The notes under the pieces were generated by a model. That model saw only the letters and a program-made list of their open reading frames with translations. It was not told the origin of the DNA and did no database searches. A DNA stretch of 58,075 bases, from assembly GCA_016933115.1 (NCBI GenBank), contig JAFGBL010000210.1:1-58075 (forward strand). Direction: 5' to 3'. This DNA comes from Bacteroidales bacterium. Its GTDB lineage: Bacteria > Bacteroidota > Bacteroidia > Bacteroidales > JAADJA01. Below are positions 42,605 through 53,017 of this stretch, piece by piece. The position numbers and the translations under genes were made by a program. The first letter of the stretch is position 1; each line of letters starts with the position of its first letter.

Positions 42605-43792
42605 ATGAATAAAATTACCAAAACAATAACAGATTTTCGTTTTATCCTTGCCATTTACTTTACACTCACCCTTGCTGTGAGTATTCATAATTTCCTGCTT
42701 TCGGATATTTCACGGCAGGAAACCGGCTATACGCACTATAACAATTACCTTATTTTCAAACAATCCTTTTTCCACCTGATGGAGGGGAAAAATTTATATG
42801 AACCATACTCCGGGGAATACTTCGATCTGTTTAAATACAGTCCCACTTTTGCACTGTTTTTCGGAGGTTTTGCTTTTTTCCCCGATTGGCTTGGCCTCGC
42901 TTTGTGGAATATCCTGAACGTTTTACTTCTTTTCTTTGGATTCAAATATCTTCCTTCCGGGAAAAAACAAAAAGCATGGATGCTTTATTTTGTATTGCTG
43001 GAACTCATCACTTCGGTGCAAAACTCGCAAAGCAACGGATTGATGGCCGGACTGCTGATACTGGCTTTTGTGTTCTTAGAAAGGAAAAACTACATGGGGG
43101 CAATTTTTTTGATCGTCTTTTCGGGTTTCATCAAGATTTTCGGACTGGCGGCTTTGTTATTGCTGCTTTTTTACCCGAATAAAATCCGGGCGGCATTATA
43201 CACAGTGGGGTGGATCGTCATTTTGGGATTATTACCGGTACTTATTTTGCCTCTTGAAATGCTGATCCGGATGTATTGGGAATGGCTTCACATGCTAACC
43301 GGTGATTATTCGGCTTCTTTGGGTTATTCGGTGATGGGATGGCTCAATTCATGGTTCGGATTATATCCCGATAAAATTTTATTATTGACCTTAGGAGCCT
43401 TTCTATTGTTTCTTCCGTTGATCCGCTGGAACAAGTTTAAAAATTTACAATTCAGGTTACTTTTCCTGGCTTCGTTATTGATCTGGGTGGTAATTTTCAA
43501 CCATAAGGCCGAGTCACCCACCTTTGTGATCGCCATGAGCGGGATCGCCATATGGGGATTTACCGGAAATATGACTTTGACTCGCAAAATCCTGCTTATT
43601 GTGGCTTTTGTCCTGACTTCACTCACGGCTACCGACCTGTTCCCTCCCACCATCAGGGGCGGCTATATCGAACCTTATGTGATCAAAGCGGTTTCAAGTA
43701 TCGTGATCTGGGCATTGATAACTTACGAATTGCTATTCAACCGCTTTAATAAATTAAATCATTCAATCGTTAACAACAAATTATCCGAATGA
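42605..43792 (+). CDS. GT87-like membrane glycosyltransferase (DUF2029)
   Basis: 395 residues with about ten membrane helices. Early segment NNYLIFKQSFFHLMEGKNLYE and YSGEYFDLFKYSPTFALFFG match the GT-C loop of polyprenol-phosphate-mannose-dependent alpha-mannosyltransferases (GT87), with LWNILNVLLLFFGFKYL and QNSQSNGLMAGLLILAF after it. Such enzymes use a lipid-linked sugar on the outer face of the inner membrane. The classical catalytic aspartate is not clear by eye, though Asp40-Asp60 loops contain candidates. It lies nine bases after the Asp-box protein, yet no T9SS link follows from that. The acceptor is unknown. Confidence 0.8.
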   Translation: MNKITKTITDFRFILAIYFTLTLAVSIHNFLLSDISRQETGYTHYNNYLIFKQSFFHLMEGKNLYEPYSGEYFDLFKYSPTFALFFGGFAFFPDWLGLALWNILNVLLLFFGFKYLPSGKKQKAWMLYFVLLELITSVQNSQSNGLMAGLLILAFVFLERKNYMGAIFLIVFSGFIKIFGLAALLLLLFYPNKIRAALYTVGWIVILGLLPVLILPLEMLIRMYWEWLHMLTGDYSASLGYSVMGWLNSWFGLYPDKILLLTLGAFLLFLPLIRWNKFKNLQFRLLFLASLLIWVVIFNHKAESPTFVIAMSGIAIWGFTGNMTLTRKILLIVAFVLTSLTATDLFPPTIRGGYIEPYVIKAVSSIVIWALITYELLFNRFNKLNHSIVNNKLSE

Positions 43793-43836
43793 AAATGAAA
43801 GTTTTGTAACTTGCATCTTTATTAAAAATTTCAACC

Positions 43837-45534
43837 ATGAAAAGCAAATATTTCAATTTTGCCACATGCTTTATCCTGATTTTGCAATTGACAGGAAGGG
43901 CTCAAAGCATCCCCTATCCCCCATCTCCCGACTGGGAATCTACACCTTCGGGCCATATTGCCACCGGGCTCGGATTGGCCGACATTAACAATGACGGATG
44001 GAAGGACCTGGTGGTGGCCAACGGGAACGACATCCAGCGGCAGCACCTGGTGGTATATTACAACAATGGCGTCGGTACTTTTCCGCTGACCCCCGACTGG
44101 CAATCGGATGACATCGACTATCATGGCCACCTGGCTGTCGGAGATATCAACCTGGACGGATGGATTGATGTCGCTGTTTCGGTTTATATCGGAGAATCAG
44201 GATTCAATGATCCTGGTAAAGTAAAAGTTTATTACAACCAGGGTGGAGAACTGGAAGGAACACCATCATTCGAATCCTATGAATATTATACATTTTCCTG
44301 CGCACTGGGTGATGCCGATGGCGACGGCGACCTGGACCTGGCAACCACAGGAGGTGAACCCTACGGCAGCCTGTATGACCAGGGCAAGATATTTATAAAC
44401 CGGAACGGAACTTTCAGCGAGTACCCCGAATGGACAACCAGCCTCGATTTCGGATCGCTGGATGTGGATTTTGGCGATGTCGACCAAAACGGATTTCTGG
44501 ATGTCATTTTCTCCTCAGAAGAAACACCCAATTATATTTACCTGGCCGATGAAAACGGGAATATCTCGACCAATCCTGCCTGGCAATCGGGTGAGGCATC
44601 AAATTTTATCAATTCGCTGGAATTTGGATTTATGGGTTCGGAAAAATATCCGGGCATTGTTATGACCGGGAACAATCAGCTTGGAGGAGACGGAAAGGTT
44701 CGTTTGTACGATTTTGCATCCGGAGTACCTTCATCCAGCACAGCCAGTTGGACTTCACCGCCATTTGGTTATGGTTCCGGTGTGATCCTGTCGGATGTGA
44801 ATGTTGATGGTTTGCTCGACCTGATCTATGGCGGATGGTGGCTGCCCGTTAACATCATACTTGGAAATAATACGGGATTCGAAACATCTATATCCTATAC
44901 ATCTTCAACCTCTTCCGTCGTTGAAGCAATTCAGATCGCCGACCTCGACCGGGATGGAATAGAAATAAAAACAGATACTTTCAACATTGAGGGGTCGGAT
45001 ATTTCCGTTTTATACCTCGAAAAACAGCTGGTGGAAAACATCCTCAGCATTCAGTTCAACGGAAAAGCTCTCAGCCGGAGTTTTTACACCCTTGTGCCCA
45101 ACAAAAACTGGCTTTCATTCAAGGATAACCTGAAGCAGGGCGATGAAGTGATCATTGAATACGAATTCAGCAACGACGGTGATATGGTGATAACCAACTG
45201 GGACAGCAGCAAGGGAAATTATATTTTTTACAACAGCCCCCAGACCTCTGTCAAAGAACCGCTGAATAACCCGACTGAAGCACCTGTCATGGTTATTGTT
45301 CCCAATCCAACTTCGGGAAAATTTTCTGTGAACTACCGGTTGAATCAAAGAGAATTTGTTGAGATCAGGATATCGGATATTAACGGTAAGCATGTTTATC
45401 GTACCTTTCTCGACTGGCAAATCGCTGGGCTCCATCTTGTGGAATTCGATTTATCGGATCAAGGCAGGGGTGTCTACAATCTAATATTAAAAGCAGGAAA
45501 AATAATCGAGACAAGGAAGGTCGTTGTCAAATAG
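43837..45534 (+). CDS. Secreted FG-GAP/VCBS-repeat protein with T9SS type A domain
   Basis: 565 residues. Signal peptide 1-22 (ILQLTGRA-QS). Residues about 40-380 hold six FG-GAP/VCBS units, each with a calcium loop DxNxDGxxDL: DINNDGWKDLVVANG, DINLDGWIDVAVS, DADGDGDLDLATTGG, DVDQNGFLDVIFSS, DVNVDGLLDLIYGG and DLDRDGIEI. They should close a seven-bladed integrin-like propeller. A linker beta domain follows, then the T9SS type A domain (VPNPTSGKFSVNYRL, IRISDINGKHVYRTF, GVYNLILKAGK, RKVVVK). Likely function is adhesion or scaffold at the surface, inferred from the propeller. Its stop codon TAG is directly followed by the reversed stop codon of the opposite gene. Confidence 0.82.
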   Translation: MKSKYFNFATCFILILQLTGRAQSIPYPPSPDWESTPSGHIATGLGLADINNDGWKDLVVANGNDIQRQHLVVYYNNGVGTFPLTPDWQSDDIDYHGHLAVGDINLDGWIDVAVSVYIGESGFNDPGKVKVYYNQGGELEGTPSFESYEYYTFSCALGDADGDGDLDLATTGGEPYGSLYDQGKIFINRNGTFSEYPEWTTSLDFGSLDVDFGDVDQNGFLDVIFSSEETPNYIYLADENGNISTNPAWQSGEASNFINSLEFGFMGSEKYPGIVMTGNNQLGGDGKVRLYDFASGVPSSSTASWTSPPFGYGSGVILSDVNVDGLLDLIYGGWWLPVNIILGNNTGFETSISYTSSTSSVVEAIQIADLDRDGIEIKTDTFNIEGSDISVLYLEKQLVENILSIQFNGKALSRSFYTLVPNKNWLSFKDNLKQGDEVIIEYEFSNDGDMVITNWDSSKGNYIFYNSPQTSVKEPLNNPTEAPVMVIVPNPTSGKFSVNYRLNQREFVEIRISDINGKHVYRTFLDWQIAGLHLVEFDLSDQGRGVYNLILKAGKIIETRKVVVK

Positions 45535-47580
45535 CTATCTCCTGAACCTGAGCAACAGTGTTTCGGCGGCAAAGAATACCAGTGCAAGGATCACAAACCA
45601 CCACCACAGTTGTTTGCCCTGGTTCAGTTCTTCCAGTGCACGGACGATCGGTTGGTCGGAAGTCTCAAGCACCCTTAAATGAGGGTTGAGCGAATTGGCT
45701 GCCATTGCTGTCAATTCATCCTGTGTAAAGAAATCCAGTTTCGATTCAGCGGGGTCGTAATTGAAGGAAATACCTTCGATTTCCCTGTCATCATGAATTA
45801 CAGCGTAATTGCCGGCATTTTTTACCTGCGAATGAATATAAAGTTCATAATTTGAATTGACCCTCCGGTGTTCCGGGATAAATTCAAAATCGGAATTTTT
45901 GTTGCTGATCCTGAAAATTTCATCACCTTTCAACCCTTTATTGCGTAAGGTAATCACCTCATTTTGCCCAATGGTGTAATAGAGGTTCTCATCAAACGAA
46001 CTGGAAACAGCAATTTTATAAAGGGTTGGTACAAAGATGGCGTGCTTCGCAAAATTGCTGTACTTTTCTTCGAGTGGTGAGGCAAAAAGGTATATTTTCC
46101 CATCTTTCCAGGGTTGGACATTCAGGAACAAATTCCCGCTTTGCATGGTGAGTAGCGGTTCCTGCCTGCTTTGGGAGTTGGCAATGATCACAAAACTTTC
46201 ACGAACCACCGGCAGGTCGATATTCTCCGGGATTTCATCAAAAACATCACTAAAAATGGGATGATCGAGGTTCATGCTGCTGATTTTCGTATCAGACGAA
46301 TCGACTCGTCGGTACGTAGCCGAACCCATTTTTGTAAGCATGGAATTGAATTCCTGATCTTCCATGTTCATGGCAGGCAGGATCAGCAGGCTGCCCCCAT
46401 TTTCAACAAACTGTATGAGTTCCTGCCCAAACCCGGAAGCAAGCTGTCGCAGTTCATTCAGGATGATCAGGTTATAAGAACTCAGTGCGGAATAATCGAT
46501 GCTTCCCGCTGACTCATTGGTTACCCTGAACAATTCGTCATTCCTGAACAAGGAATTGAGGTAAACATTTTCCCGGTTTTGATTGATGATCAAAATATTG
46601 ATCTGGGAAGAAACGTGGTAGGAGAAGTAAAATTTATCATCGAAGTTGACAGGGTAATCAGTTATTTCAAGCATTCCAGCGTAAATTCCGGTACCGGTAT
46701 TGGTAAAAGGCAATTTGACGATTTTTTTATCTTGTGCAGAAATGTCGAATCCGGCCAATGCCTTTTGTTGTCCGTCAATTGTCAGTTTCACCGGGATCTG
46801 CTTATATTCGTTGTCGGCATGGTTGATGATCCTTACATTCATTTCCACATTTTGCCCGGCCAGTTGAACAGGCACCGAGAACCAGCAACTGTCGATATAA
46901 AGATTGTCAGTATTGATAGCCCTGACAGGAATGAAAAAGACGTTCAACATCGAATCGGGGATAATTATTTTTTCGGGAACGACACTTTTTTGAAAGTCAG
47001 AAATAATGAAAGCGGTACGATTGGCTGAAAATTCCTTCGACAACAGGTCGGACTGACGGGTGATCACATCATTGAGGTTTCTCACAACAGGCGAAATTAC
47101 AACCTCATCGATCAGGCTACCTGTTTCCTCCTGGCTTACCAACCGCTGCTGGCCGCCATCAAATTCGTTGGTCAGTATCTGGAATACATCCGAACTGCTG
47201 TAAACCGATACGATCTCTTTGGCCCGGGTGTTCGCTTTATCCAGCAAATTCCCGACATCCGATCCTGATTGCATGCTGAATGAGTTATCAATATAAATAG
47301 CAACTGCGTTTTTTTTATCCGGTTTGATCACCGTTTCCGAAGCCGGAATAAAAGGCCTGGCAAATGCGAATACAATGGCTATAATGGCCAGGATACGCAT
47401 CAACAGGACCAACAAATGCTTGAGCCGGGATTGTTTTTGTGTTTTCTGCTTGAGCTCACTCAGGAATTTGATATTGGTGAAATAAACCTTTCTGAACCTC
47501 CTGAAATTAAACAAATGTATAATCACAGGGATTGCAACAGCAGAAAGCGCATATAAAAATCCGGGGTTTACAAATTCCAT
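45535..47580 (-). CDS. BatA-like membrane protein with von Willebrand A domain
   Basis: 681 residues from the ATG at MEFVNPGFLYALS, the usual start of this family; a Met ten codons earlier is less likely. Two N-terminal membrane helices (about 8-24 and 56-77) carry the BatA N-terminal motif (IHLFNFRRFRKVYFTNIKFL). A vWA-like domain follows with a MIDAS motif DNSFSMQS at about 93. The central part is beta-rich, then a Rossmann-like segment (YNLIILNELRQLAS, LIQFVENGGSLLILP) resembles class I amidotransferase folds. One C-terminal helix (WWWFVILALVFFAAETLLL) completes it. In Bacteroidota these proteins occur with MoxR and the Bat aerotolerance operon, but also alone as here. Function unproved; metal-dependent protein binding in the periplasm is likely. 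Confidence 0.82.
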   Translation of the reverse strand: MEFVNPGFLYALSAVAIPVIIHLFNFRRFRKVYFTNIKFLSELKQKTQKQSRLKHLLVLLMRILAIIAIVFAFARPFIPASETVIKPDKKNAVAIYIDNSFSMQSGSDVGNLLDKANTRAKEIVSVYSSSDVFQILTNEFDGGQQRLVSQEETGSLIDEVVISPVVRNLNDVITRQSDLLSKEFSANRTAFIISDFQKSVVPEKIIIPDSMLNVFFIPVRAINTDNLYIDSCWFSVPVQLAGQNVEMNVRIINHADNEYKQIPVKLTIDGQQKALAGFDISAQDKKIVKLPFTNTGTGIYAGMLEITDYPVNFDDKFYFSYHVSSQINILIINQNRENVYLNSLFRNDELFRVTNESAGSIDYSALSSYNLIILNELRQLASGFGQELIQFVENGGSLLILPAMNMEDQEFNSMLTKMGSATYRRVDSSDTKISSMNLDHPIFSDVFDEIPENIDLPVVRESFVIIANSQSRQEPLLTMQSGNLFLNVQPWKDGKIYLFASPLEEKYSNFAKHAIFVPTLYKIAVSSSFDENLYYTIGQNEVITLRNKGLKGDEIFRISNKNSDFEFIPEHRRVNSNYELYIHSQVKNAGNYAVIHDDREIEGISFNYDPAESKLDFFTQDELTAMAANSLNPHLRVLETSDQPIVRALEELNQGKQLWWWFVILALVFFAAETLLLRFRR

Positions 47581-47660
47581 CTGGATCGCGGATATCAAGT
47601 ACGGTGGCAAAATTAACCAATTAAATTAAACGCGAGGGTGGATTCAAAATTATCGGTTTT

Positions 47661-47693
47661 TTAAAATAAAAAAGCCTCCCCTTTCGGAGAGGC
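47661..47693 (-). terminator. Intrinsic terminator of gdhA
   Basis: On the minus strand GCCTCTCC, loop GAAA, GGGGAGGC (47693-47674) forms an 8-bp stem with one T-G pair, followed by TTTTTTATTTT. The stem is GC-rich, has a stable GNRA loop and a T run, and lies 73 bases after the gdhA stop codon: a textbook intrinsic terminator. Confidence 0.9.
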
Positions 47694-47766
47694 TGCAGTT
47701 ATTAAATATTAACCTAAATATTCAGTTTTTGGCAGAAATACCTGTAAAGACCTCAGCTGTTCTTTA

Positions 47767-49107
<1,341 letters not shown>

Positions 49108-49311
49108 TTAATGTTTATTTATCGTATTAACAATAATTGTTATTTAATTAACAGTACTTTTAAAATGAGGCGCAAAAGTCAAATTATTAAATGACATTTC
49201 CAAATTAAAATCACTAAATATTTTTGCATTTTTCATTCCACTGTTAAAAGTCATATTTTGCGGTTGACGGGCTCCTGTCAAACTTTTTCTTCAGGTCTGC
49301 CTTTTTGATAA

Positions 49312-49319
49312 TATATTTG
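49312..49319 (+). promoter_or_regulatory. Bacteroidota -7 element (TATATTTG) of the rlmB operon
   Basis: TAnnTTTG match 17 bases before the TTG start at 49337. No TTG 17-19 bases upstream. Confidence 0.5.
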
Positions 49320-49336
49320 CAAATAAAAACAAATCT

Positions 49337-50077
49337 TTGAAACAATCAGAATTAATTTACGGCTTTAAACCGGTTTGGGAAGCCATCAACTCGGGTAAGG
49401 AAATTGAAAAGCTTTTGATCCAGAAAGGCATCCAGGTTCAGAAAGAAATGGAGATCAAAAAAATTGCACTGCTGTTTGAAGTTCCGTTCCAGTATGTGCC
49501 AAAAGAAAAACTCAACAAACTGACACGGCAAAACCACCAGGGCATTGTTGCCATAGTTTCGCCCATTGCCTATTCAAATATTGAGAACCTGTTACCTTCG
49601 GTATATGAGTCGGGGAAAGTTCCTTTTTTGTTGATCCTGGATAAAATTACCGATGTACGGAACCTGGGAGCCATCGCCCGGACTGCAGAATGCGCCGGTG
49701 TCGATGCCATCGTCCTGCCTTCACGGGGTTCGGCCATGATCAATGCAGATGCCATGAAGACTTCTGCCGGAGCGTTGCACCAAATTCCGGTATGCCGTCA
49801 ATCGAATCTTAAAGAAACCATTCAGTTCCTGAAAGGCAGTGGTATCAGGGTTGTCGGAGCCAGCGAAAAGGCCGGACTTGATTTCTTTGATTCCGATTTT
49901 TCTTTACCGACGGCCATAGTTATGGGTTCGGAAGAGAAAGGGATTTCTGAAGAATACCTGAAACTGTGTGATGAAGTGGTCAAAATACCGATGCCGGGAA
50001 AGATTGCATCGCTGAACGTAGCTGTCGCTGCCGGTATCCTGATGTTCGAAGTGGTGAAACAAAGACTGGATAAATGA
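49337..50077 (+). CDS. rlmB: TrmH/RlmB-family 23S rRNA (guanosine-2-O-)-methyltransferase
   Basis: 246 residues starting at TTG. N-terminal substrate-binding domain (IYGFKPVWEAINSGKEIEKL) about 1-75, then a SPOUT methyltransferase domain with the three motifs: motif 1 LDKITDVRNLGAIARTAECA (catalytic Arg), motif 2 VMGSEEKGIS and motif 3 IPMPGKIASLNVAVAAGILM, which makes the trefoil knot binding SAM. The enzyme methylates the ribose of G2251 in 23S rRNA in E. coli; an equal role here is an inference by family. First gene of a six-gene operon: the next gene starts four bases before its stop codon. The promoter-like element lies 17 bases upstream. Confidence 0.9.
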   Translation: MKQSELIYGFKPVWEAINSGKEIEKLLIQKGIQVQKEMEIKKIALLFEVPFQYVPKEKLNKLTRQNHQGIVAIVSPIAYSNIENLLPSVYESGKVPFLLILDKITDVRNLGAIARTAECAGVDAIVLPSRGSAMINADAMKTSAGALHQIPVCRQSNLKETIQFLKGSGIRVVGASEKAGLDFFDSDFSLPTAIVMGSEEKGISEEYLKLCDEVVKIPMPGKIASLNVAVAAGILMFEVVKQRLDK

Positions 50078-52353
50078 GAAATATTCTCATAAAATATGCA
50101 CCCGAAGCCATTCTGCTGATCTTCCTGATCCTGTTTTTCACATTGAAAAAGCCCTACGAATCCTGGGACCGGGTGATCAACAGCGACGGGAAGGCTTATT
50201 ACGGGTATCTTACTGCCATTTTTATATACGGCGATCTCGATTACCATTTTGTTGAAGATTATGAGCAAAAATACTACCCCGCTGATGGGTCGGCCTTCAA
50301 AGAGTTCAGGTATGATTTCCGGGGCGAAATTGTAAACAAAGGGTTCCCGGGGCTTGCATTGCTGTGGCTGCCCTTTTTCCTCGTTGCCCATCTGCTCACC
50401 TTGTTGTTGGGCTTCCCTCCCGATGGGTATTCCATCATTTATCAGTATGCCATCGGGTTGTCTGCGCTGTTTTATCTTTGGCTCGGCTTCAAATTTCTGA
50501 TCCATTTATTGATTAGATTTCAAGCAACAGATCAGCAGGCTGCATTCATCGGCTTGATCATTGCTTTTGGAACCAATATTATTTATTATGCTATTGTCGA
50601 GCCATCCATGGGCCATATTTACAGTTTCGCACTTTTAACCGGATTTCTCCTGTTTACCCTCAAAGCTTTTCATGAACCCAGGATCCGATGGTATGTACTG
50701 GCAACCGTTTTTTTTTCGATCCTGCTGATCATGAGGCCCACCAATATGATTTTTATCCTGCTGGTGTTTTTTCTGGCAGGAAATTTTACCGGATTAAAAA
50801 AGCAGTTAAGGATATTCATTACCAACCCAAAAACGCTCTTCTATACCCTCCTCTCTGCCTTTATCATCCTGATAATCCCACTGTTATTGTGGAAAGTACA
50901 AACCGGCTATTTTTTCGTTTATTCATACGGAGTTGAAGGTTTTAATTTTGGCCATCCACAAATTTTAAAGGTACTGTTCAGCTACAATCGGGGTTGGTTC
51001 CTGTACACTCCGGTAGCCCTCATTTCCTTATTCGGTTTTTTCAGGCTTTTTAAAATAAATGCTTTTCAGGGAAGTGTTCTTTTGATTCTGCTGGTGATCC
51101 ATATTTATATCACATCGTCCTGGTGGGTCTGGCATTACGCTTCCAAATTCAGCCAGCGCGTGTTCATCGACATGTATGCCATTATCGTACTACTATTGCT
51201 TTTCCTGTTCCAGGGCCTAAATTCCCAAAAAATACTAAGGTATTCGATAAAGGCATTGATCATCATCCTGGTCTTTTTCAATTTATTCCAGTTTTACCAG
51301 CAGTACAAATGGGTGTTCCCCAACGATTACATCACGGGGAAAATTTACTGGGATTCATTTGGGAAACTGACACGGACGGCAACTTTCAATATTCCTGAAA
51401 ATGCCATTGTCAATGATATACATGTAATCCATGATTTTGAACAAAGTAAAGGTTGGGCCAATGAAAACACCATGGTGGTTAAAGATCGTTCGGGTGTGTC
51501 GGAGGTGAATGGAAGTAATGAATACAGTGTGGAATACTCCGATTTATTGCACAATAAATTTGCGAATGAAAATAAGTTGATTGTCGTTTCGGCCAGTATC
51601 ATGACCCAATTCCAAAAAACAGATGCTGCCTTGATTGTCGAATTCCAGTCTTTTGGCAGGACTTACAGTTACAATCCGTTTTACCTGGATGCATTCAATA
51701 AGCCTGACAGGTGGGTGAAGGTTGAATTTGCCATTCTTCCGCCTGATGAAACGCTCACAGCATCGGACAATGTTAAGGTGATCTTTTACAACAAGGCAAC
51801 CGGCAACACCCTTTATATCGATAACCTTTCCATCGATTTTTACAGTCTGTCGGAAGACCCGAAAAAATTTGAAAACGTCAGAAGGCCGGTTTACAATTAC
51901 AAACGGATGAGCAGCCTGGTGAACACTTTCGGGGACAAAAAGGAACAGATTTTCACGGGCAGTATTACCAGGGAGATGGCTTACAACAGCAAATACTCGG
52001 CAAAGGTAGATGCAGACCATCCCTTCAGTCCCGGTTTCGATTTGCTGCTCAGTGACTATAAAGCCGGTCGGGCCAATATTTTGATACTACATGCATGGGT
52101 ATTTTCACAGGACAGTGTGAAGGAAACCAGGCTGATTGCAGATTTTATTTCGGATGAAAAATCGTACGGCTATTTCCCGTTTTTTATCAGGAATAAGGTT
52201 GAACCATCTCAATGGTCGCTGGTTGAATACTTGATGGAGATACCCGAATTCAAATCTTCCGACGACCGGCTGAAGGTTTATTTCTGGAATCCATCGGCAA
52301 CAGAAAAAGTATATATCGACGATTTGCAGATTGATTTCATAGAATTGAAATGA
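50074..52353 (+). CDS. GT-C-like integral membrane protein with two C-terminal beta-sandwich modules
   Basis: 759 residues, ATG overlapping the rlmB stop. Residues 1-425 hold about eleven membrane helices. The first loop carries SDGKAYYGYLTAIFIYGDLD, a position where GT-C glycosyltransferases have their catalytic acid. Thus a lipid-linked-sugar transferase is plausible, though the exact family is not recognised. Residues about 455-590 and 615-759 are two similar soluble beta domains, each ending in the same phrase (LYIDNLSIDFYS; VYIDDLQIDFIE), typical of carbohydrate-binding jelly rolls. They would lie in the periplasm and could bind the glycan that is processed. The next gene overlaps by four bases. 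Confidence 0.7.
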   Translation: MRNILIKYAPEAILLIFLILFFTLKKPYESWDRVINSDGKAYYGYLTAIFIYGDLDYHFVEDYEQKYYPADGSAFKEFRYDFRGEIVNKGFPGLALLWLPFFLVAHLLTLLLGFPPDGYSIIYQYAIGLSALFYLWLGFKFLIHLLIRFQATDQQAAFIGLIIAFGTNIIYYAIVEPSMGHIYSFALLTGFLLFTLKAFHEPRIRWYVLATVFFSILLIMRPTNMIFILLVFFLAGNFTGLKKQLRIFITNPKTLFYTLLSAFIILIIPLLLWKVQTGYFFVYSYGVEGFNFGHPQILKVLFSYNRGWFLYTPVALISLFGFFRLFKINAFQGSVLLILLVIHIYITSSWWVWHYASKFSQRVFIDMYAIIVLLLLFLFQGLNSQKILRYSIKALIIILVFFNLFQFYQQYKWVFPNDYITGKIYWDSFGKLTRTATFNIPENAIVNDIHVIHDFEQSKGWANENTMVVKDRSGVSEVNGSNEYSVEYSDLLHNKFANENKLIVVSASIMTQFQKTDAALIVEFQSFGRTYSYNPFYLDAFNKPDRWVKVEFAILPPDETLTASDNVKVIFYNKATGNTLYIDNLSIDFYSLSEDPKKFENVRRPVYNYKRMSSLVNTFGDKKEQIFTGSITREMAYNSKYSAKVDADHPFSPGFDLLLSDYKAGRANILILHAWVFSQDSVKETRLIADFISDEKSYGYFPFFIRNKVEPSQWSLVEYLMEIPEFKSSDDRLKVYFWNPSATEKVYIDDLQIDFIELK

Positions 52354-53012
52354 CAGGCACTAAGATTTATCAATACGGCTATTTTGCTTTGATGTCAGCA
52401 TTGGTTATTTGGGGGTGTTCAAAAACAGAAAAAAGCTATTACCAAAACGGTCAGTTGAAATCGGAAATCCAAAAGAATGGCGGAAAATACAACGGGCCCG
52501 CCACCTGGTATTATGCCAGTGGGGTCAAGCAGCAGGAGTCGTTTTTCAGAAATGATACATTGCAGGGAACATCCACACGCTGGTACAGTAACGGCAAAGT
52601 CCATATGATCGAAAATTACAGGGACAACCTGAGACAAGGAACGGTGAAAACGTTCGACATCAACGGATTCATTGTATCGGAAGAAAACTATCACCTGGAC
52701 ACCCTCGACGGGCCATACAATAAATTTTACACCTCTGGTCAACCTCAGGTGGAAGGTACCTATTACAAAGGGATGTATGACGGAAGGTGGATCTATTACG
52801 AAGACGACGGCACCATTGTAGGCATCGGGGAGTTCGAAAAAGGTACGGGCACACAAAAATCGTGGTACCGGGATGGTACTTTACAACGGGTGATCAATTA
52901 CAAAAACAATGAAAAAAATGGCCGGGAAACCTGGTACGATGCCAAAGGCAATGTGGTAAAAATTATCACTTATAAGGATGGGCAAGTTATCAGTACTGAA
53001 GATTTTAATTAA
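52350..53012 (+). CDS. Lipoprotein with MORN-like (YwqK-type) repeats
   Basis: 220 residues. The signal sequence ends in a lipobox (VIWGC, Cys23), so it should be a lipoprotein. About eight repeats of 20-23 residues follow, each with a WY/YY-xxG core: YYQNGQLKSEI, WYYASGVKQQESF, WYSNGKVHMIENY, YTSGQPQVEGTYYKGMYDG, WYRDGTLQRVINY and WYDAKGNVVKII. The pattern is that of MORN-like repeats, annotated in databases as YwqK-family antitoxin-like. I see no toxin partner, so the antitoxin label should not be taken literally. It sits in the rlmB operon between the membrane GT-C-like protein and aroK. Confidence 0.8.
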   Translation: MTGTKIYQYGYFALMSALVIWGCSKTEKSYYQNGQLKSEIQKNGGKYNGPATWYYASGVKQQESFFRNDTLQGTSTRWYSNGKVHMIENYRDNLRQGTVKTFDINGFIVSEENYHLDTLDGPYNKFYTSGQPQVEGTYYKGMYDGRWIYYEDDGTIVGIGEFEKGTGTQKSWYRDGTLQRVINYKNNEKNGRETWYDAKGNVVKIITYKDGQVISTEDFN

Positions 53013-53017
53013 AGATT

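Noticed and set aside
52350-53012. Toxin-antitoxin module suggested by the YwqK-like repeats
   Set aside because: The protein has a lipobox and lies in a housekeeping operon with no toxin-like neighbour; the repeat type alone is not evidence for an antitoxin.
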